64,000 bases of DNA from NCBI GenBank assembly GCA_030141605.1, contig JAQGDQ010000016.1, positions 262,282 to 326,281 on the forward strand, given 5' to 3'. Position numbers and translations under genes: made by a program. This DNA comes from Tubiluchus corallicola. Lineage: Eukaryota; Priapulida; Priapulimorpha; Priapulimorphida; Tubiluchidae. The notes under the pieces were generated by a model. It did not search any database. It saw nothing but the letters and a program-made list of their open reading frames with translations, and had not been told where the DNA came from. Positions 59,423 to 64,000 of this stretch are shown one piece after another (the first letter of the stretch is position 1; each line of letters starts with the position of its first letter).

Positions 59423-61251
59423 ATGATAATTCTTCGTGTGACAGACTTGGCATTTTTGATGATTCTTTTCTGTGTTGCATCGTCACCAGTCAAAGACCGG
59501 AATCTAGTGCGGCGAAACTTTGGGTCTGTTTTGCCTAGAAAGATCACCCAGGTAGCACCTCATCCTCTGATCATGCCGCCTCTTACAGACGTCTACGATC
59601 ATATATCGGCGTCAGTTGCGAGTGATTTCGCTAAACATGCTGCTTCTGCAAAGGAATTCCCAGCAAAGACAGATACAAAAGTCGAAGTCGCCGTAGTCAA
59701 CAGAAGTGAAGAATTGCCTGTGGAAAATGTCATTACTGATGAGCCTCCAACAGCAACCACTTACACGTCAACAATGACAACGCCGTACACAACGTCTGTA
59801 TTTAGCACAATTTTCGAGCCAAGAACTACTAAGTCACTAAGAAAAATGGCAGAAACACAACCTGCATTTCAGATACATCCTGACAACATTTTTGTAAGAA
59901 CTTTGGCGGGTGCAACGTCGTGTCCTGTTCAAGACCATTCAACGGAGCATCCTTGTTCGTTTAAAAAAGAGCTGGATATCGTCTGGGTAATTGATGTAAG
60001 CAGCCATGTCACTCCTCAAGGATTCAAAGAGGGACTGCACGTAATGCGTGACACTATAAAATTTATTCACGATAGGGGTGGTATTAGCTTTACTTCTACT
60101 CGGATGGCTGTCCTGTCTTTTTCTTCAGAGATACGAGTTGTTTTCAATCACATTCAAAACGGTCAATTTAGTAGCATTAACAATGTCTTTGATGGTTTGG
60201 TCGATATTAAGTATACTGGTGGAAATGCAGCCACTGGACCTGCTATACAAAAAGCCATATTCTTGCTAAAATACGATGGTAGGTTAGCTTCGGAAAAGTT
60301 AATTTTCGTGCTCTCCAGCGGAATATCAGACGTAGGTCCTATGCCATGCGCGGTAGTTGCTTATGCTCAGACAAAATATCCAGGTATTCACATATTTTCA
60401 CAAGGAATAGGATATTCTTTAAATAAAAAAGAAATTGAATGTTTAACAACACAGCCCAGCTCCGACGACGGCCAGCTAAAAGAGACAATATCGCATTTAA
60501 ATGGTAGCAGGTTAAACCAGAAGGCAGAAAACATTCGTTTAGTTAATAACGACAAACTACAAGATTACTTTGCAAAGTCAAGTCCACCTAATAGTGCAAA
60601 ACAGCAGCAATTTGGGTTTCCTGACCAAGCAGCGCAGTTGACTAGGCCTACTGGAGATGTAATTTTGCAAAAGCACTTTTATCACCCACCACCGTTTTTC
60701 AGGGTTAGCATGCAGAAGTGGCTCTTTAAACCTCTCCCTGTTACAGAGTTTCCCACAACTACTCCTTTTTTAACAACTACTTATGAAAATATACCAGGGA
60801 AACTTAGTCTTAAGAATCGTGGACAGGTTAACGGGTACCATTTCCCACTGTTTTTGGCGGCTGATCACTCTAATTTTCAGCCCTATAAACTTCGTTCTGA
60901 CACTGACCGCCGCCCAGTAATGGGCAGTGAACAATACTGGACACTACGAAAAAATTATGATCAACTTGTCGAAAAATCTTCGTTTTCTGGCAGGCATTCA
61001 TTGCAAAAAGAACCAAAAAACCGCAATATGCAAAACGCGCTTGGTCAAACTAGTGACAAAAGCAATTTGGCCCAGGAGCAACACAAACATGTCCTCGAAG
61101 CGAGAGTCTCCAAAAAGCAATCTACACTCAAGCAGGTGGACTTAGATCCGTTTACCATGGAGACAACTCCTGCAACTACATCTATCACATTGACAACCAC
61201 ATGGTATTCCACAACTACGGAATTAGACAGTACGACATCCCCAATTCTTCT
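59423..61251 (+). CDS. VWA protein exon 1 (signal peptide, Thr-rich linkers, VWA)
   Basis: A single long open exon. VWA fold landmarks: VIDVSSHVTP (first strand), MAVLSFSSEIRVVF (third strand), YTGGNAATGPAIQKAIFLL, KLIFVLSSGISDVG, IHIFSQGIGY. Compared with the DxSxS...T...D metal site, the first motif is DVSSH, the Thr position in GG-x-T is Ala, and the LxTDG Asp is Ser. An acceptor-like TTATTTCAG at 59391-59399 suggests a 5' UTR exon upstream. Confidence 0.85.
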
Positions 61252-63840
61252 GTAAGGTTGTCTTTCAGTTTACAGTACAGTATTGCTCGCTATACAGTTT
61301 CCCTTTCGTTCAAATTTCGCGCGTAAAGAAAAGTTCGTTGGTAGTTGTTTCATCACCATAATTATGCCCGTTACGTCTATTGCAGACATTGAGCCGGCAG
61401 AATTCTAAAATAAAAGAGACTCCATCCTCAAGACAGGTCAACACAGCAATTATATAGCAAGAAACTAGTATGCCGGCCAGTGGCTTGTCAGCACTATTTC
61501 TGTTCCAAATTCACAATTGTGGTAAAGTGAACACGTGGCTTTGTTTAGGCTCGAAACGTCGCTGTGATCATGCTCACAACTGAGTGCATTGCGGTTGGTA
61601 TGCTGCTCAGTGTCGCTGTTTATACTTTATAGAAAAGTGTTAGTATTTAGTAGTCCCCGATGAAGTATTAAATTCTTAAAATGTTGTTCCAAAAAAGTGC
61701 TAAAAATTTTCAATGAACTTTATTATAATTTTGTTACTTATTTTTATTGATAACTGAGGTTGTTTTTCTTCAATAGTTACATTTTTCGTGGTCTTTGTAT
61801 AACAATACTTTGTATAACTATATTAAAATTTAATGTCGGTTTAAATGCAGTTAGTTTGTAATTTTTTGATATCTCACAGGTGCTATGTATTATTTTGTAT
61901 TATGATGAATTGATGATAATGGTAATCTTATAACTTTTATCTTAGGATGGAATGCATTAAATTATGTTATGGCGATTATACGGTTTAGTTTATACGTGTA
62001 ATTAATTGTACAAAGTCGTTTCAGCAAATATCTTAGCAGTTAGTAATGATAAGAATAGTAATATTTGATTGGTTTGTCTGTTTCTAGCTGTAGTTAACAC
62101 TAATAACACCAAAACGCAAATTAGTTAACAAAGAAACAATTTTCTGACTATGCATCTACGAACGTACCAATCTTGACGTGTGTTTTTTGAAACAACTCTG
62201 GCTTAATTAACACTTGTTTCTGCATGAGTTTTAACTTTTTAACCTCTGACATTGGATATTATAATCTATGAAAACTTGCAATTCCAGTTTGTATAAATGT
62301 TATTATTTGACGTTAGGAGCTCTCAACTATAGTACAGACAATTAATATCCAAAATTTATTATAGGGACGAATAAATCGAATGGGCAGTGTTAACCATGTT
62401 TGTTGCAATCTGAAGTTATTTAAATAAATAACTTCTAAATAATATACACAGTTATGTCAGAACAGGATTGTTTTTGTGTTGGTGAACCTATAGATCTAGT
62501 TCACTATGTGTGTAAATTAGACTAACAACCATAATAATTGCATTATCACTTGTTCTGAGATTCCATTTTGTGTTCACTGATAGTCATATAAACTAGTCAC
62601 ACAACTAATGTAAAAATGTATAGAACGCTTATTAATTATATAAATGCACTAACTGTGGACAACCTGCCCGGCTGACCAGCCGAGAACGCGTGTACTACTT
62701 TCCTGTGAAGTTCATCGTCGTACAGTCCATACACGCACCACCAAATTTCAGAAGAGTCGCATCCTAGCGCCATCTACAGGAAAGAACACTAAAACGCTTT
62801 TAAAAATGTTATAACTAATTTCCCAACTGCACGCCATACACTCAAAATAGTTTTAATACATAGGAACCCTGTGAACATACACAAACAGCGCAACAAACTT
62901 CAAACAGTTGTAATTATAATCTTAACTACGAACACTGGAATACTGAAAAATTGAAACACCGGTTGCTATACTGTAGCATTTCAATATAAATTAAAGCAAC
63001 GTATGGGCACTTTGTATATGTTACGCAACTACAATTAAATCTTGTAGGAAATTCAGGCGATATTATTGCTTCACATTACTGCTTGCAAATTGCAACCGAA
63101 CTACATATGCTAGTAATATTACAATAAATTCAAACTTACAAGATCTAACTATATAGTAAACAATTATACACAACTAATTGTACATTGAAATTTCTAACAC
63201 CCACTAACACATCTTAATAAGAAGCAACACTAGAATATAATCATGTGCTAATTAAATTATGATATTGCTAAGTCGTAGCGTTCGTATGCACTTGAACAAA
63301 TTAAATTGGTTATAACTTACTATCGTAATATGGTTATACGCCAAACACCTTTACTGCAAGTCAAATTTTTCACTGCTTGGCATTTGACAAGCGAAGTCTA
63401 ATAGCTAATGCTCTAACAAACAAAAACCATTAGAACAAAGCTTCAGCAGGATATGCAAAGAAGTGCACAAGTTTAGCTATCCAGACATAGTAAATACATA
63501 ACAAATAATTTAATACTCGTTGCAAATAGAACATCGAATAAACAAACGAATCGAACATCAGACATTGAAACCTGAACTCGAACTCGAGACCATGGAAACC
63601 ATCCCCTAAATTCACCACTTATACAAGGCAGAGCTTATTAGCCAGTATTGGACCTATTTACATTTTCCATGTCTGTCTCTTTTAGCTGGTATCAACCGCT
63701 TTATTACCTGTCAATTGCTTGCCCGCTGCATCACCATGAAGAGGCGTTGGATGACGCTTGCCACATACCTCATAAAGGTTCTATCTCTGTATTGCCTGGA
63801 TATGTGACCACCGTCGCTCAGGCTCCGCGGGGGCCGGCAG
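59423..63840 (+). CDS. Secreted VWA-domain, Thr-rich matrix-type protein (partial gene)
   Basis: Exon 1 (59423-61251) encodes about 609 residues. The start at 59423 rather than the in-frame ATG at 59378 is chosen because it begins a signal peptide (ILRVTDLAFLMILFCVASS). A Thr-rich stretch (about 108-130), one VWA domain (about 183-345, starting ELDIVWVIDVSSH) and further Thr runs (TTTPFLTTT; TTPATTSITLTTT) suggest O-glycosylated linkers. The apparent stop at 61253-61255 lies inside CT|GTAAGG, a good donor, so the message probably continues. A matching-phase exon at 63686-63840 (acceptor TCTCTTTTAG, donor GTGGAC) continues LWYQPLYYLSIACPLHHHEE and ends APRGPAG, which hints at a collagen-like region beyond the window. 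All three MIDAS loops look degenerate. Likely an extracellular-matrix protein; the second exon is less certain than the first. Confidence 0.72.
61358..61515 (+). repeat. SINE-like repeat, copy 5
   Basis: ATGCCCGTTACGTCTATTGC, then GGCAGAATTCTAAAATAAAA, then GCCAGTGGCTTGTCAGCAC: same family as the copies at 15522 and 51838-52285, here in the first intron of the VWA gene. Confidence 0.75.
61516..63560. other. VWA gene intron (or downstream DNA), no exon seen
   Basis: AT-rich with no long frames. If the second exon is wrong, this is 3' flanking DNA. Confidence 0.45.
63565..63632 (-). repeat. tRNA-like (box B) repeat
   Basis: Minus strand: TATAAGTGGTGAAT (box A-like) and GGTCTCGAGTTCGAGTTC (box B-like), about 35 bases apart; acceptor stem not paired. 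Probably a SINE head. Confidence 0.35.
63686..63840 (+). CDS. Probable second exon of the VWA gene
   Basis: Pyrimidine-rich acceptor, 155 bp, phase matching the end of exon 1 (two bases plus one). It encodes IACPLHHHEEALDDACHIPH and later GYVTTVAQAPRGPAG. The segment is GC- and CpG-richer than its surroundings. The donor GTGGAC is weak; without splicing the frame runs to a stop at 63882-63884. Confidence 0.45.
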
Positions 63841-64000
63841 GTGGACGCAAAGACGCACGTGCGTCTACAGAATTTTTTAAATGACATATATTTTTATAGT
63901 TAAATAAAAATTCTTAGCAGTAAATCAAGAAACACATCAACCTTAGCTTGTATGCGCAATAATGGGTTTTAAACTAGTGAACTTGCCTGAGGAAATGGCT

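Overview
This is an AT-rich stretch of an animal nuclear genome. Its genes are spread over many short exons with GT/AG introns of about 0.4 to 3 kb, and the introns and intergenic DNA are full of microsatellites, MITE-like inverted-repeat elements, SINE-like repeats and decayed LINE retrotransposons. The gene families (VWD-C8-TIL glycoprotein, FAD polyamine oxidase, SLC16-type transporter, VWA matrix-type protein) are metazoan. Gene compactness and repeat style suggest an invertebrate, possibly a lophotrochozoan, but nothing here fixes the phylum.

Layout. (1) About 787-18059, minus strand: 16 reading-frame-consistent exons of a large secreted VWD-C8-TIL protein of the VWF/gel-forming mucin/otogelin/SCO-spondin group, open at both ends. 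(2) 19187-21066, plus: a 120-bp 5S rRNA-like head followed by a GC-richer leader and a broken LINE-type ORF1, with no endonuclease or reverse transcriptase after it. (3) 23986-35959, plus: a complete nine-exon gene for a flavin polyamine oxidase of 499 residues with a signal peptide. (4) 36850-39360, plus: a decayed non-LTR retrotransposon (endonuclease plus reverse transcriptase). (5) 39690-39773, minus: a possible lone first coding exon. (6) 43796-48102, minus: a complete five-exon monocarboxylate-transporter-like gene of 667 residues. (7) 50185-53100: a retroelement graveyard with two LINE 3' fragments, three tandem SINE-like copies and a nearly perfect tandem duplication. (8) 53090-57098: a possible large inverted-repeat element, a long polypurine tract and two unrecognised terminal-exon candidates. 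(9) 59423 to the right edge, plus: a secreted VWA-domain protein with mucin-like threonine runs. The stop of its long ORF lies inside a splice donor, so the gene probably continues.

The protein genes do not form a visible pathway; this is ordinary metazoan gene order. The more unusual material is in the mobile DNA: the 5S-headed ORF1-only element, a foldback-like element whose arms are inverted minisatellites (28946-30079), and two cases of one inverted-repeat element nested in another with 8-bp hAT-type target duplications. All exon models were built by eye from splice sites, reading-frame phase and family motifs. No database search or transcript evidence was available.
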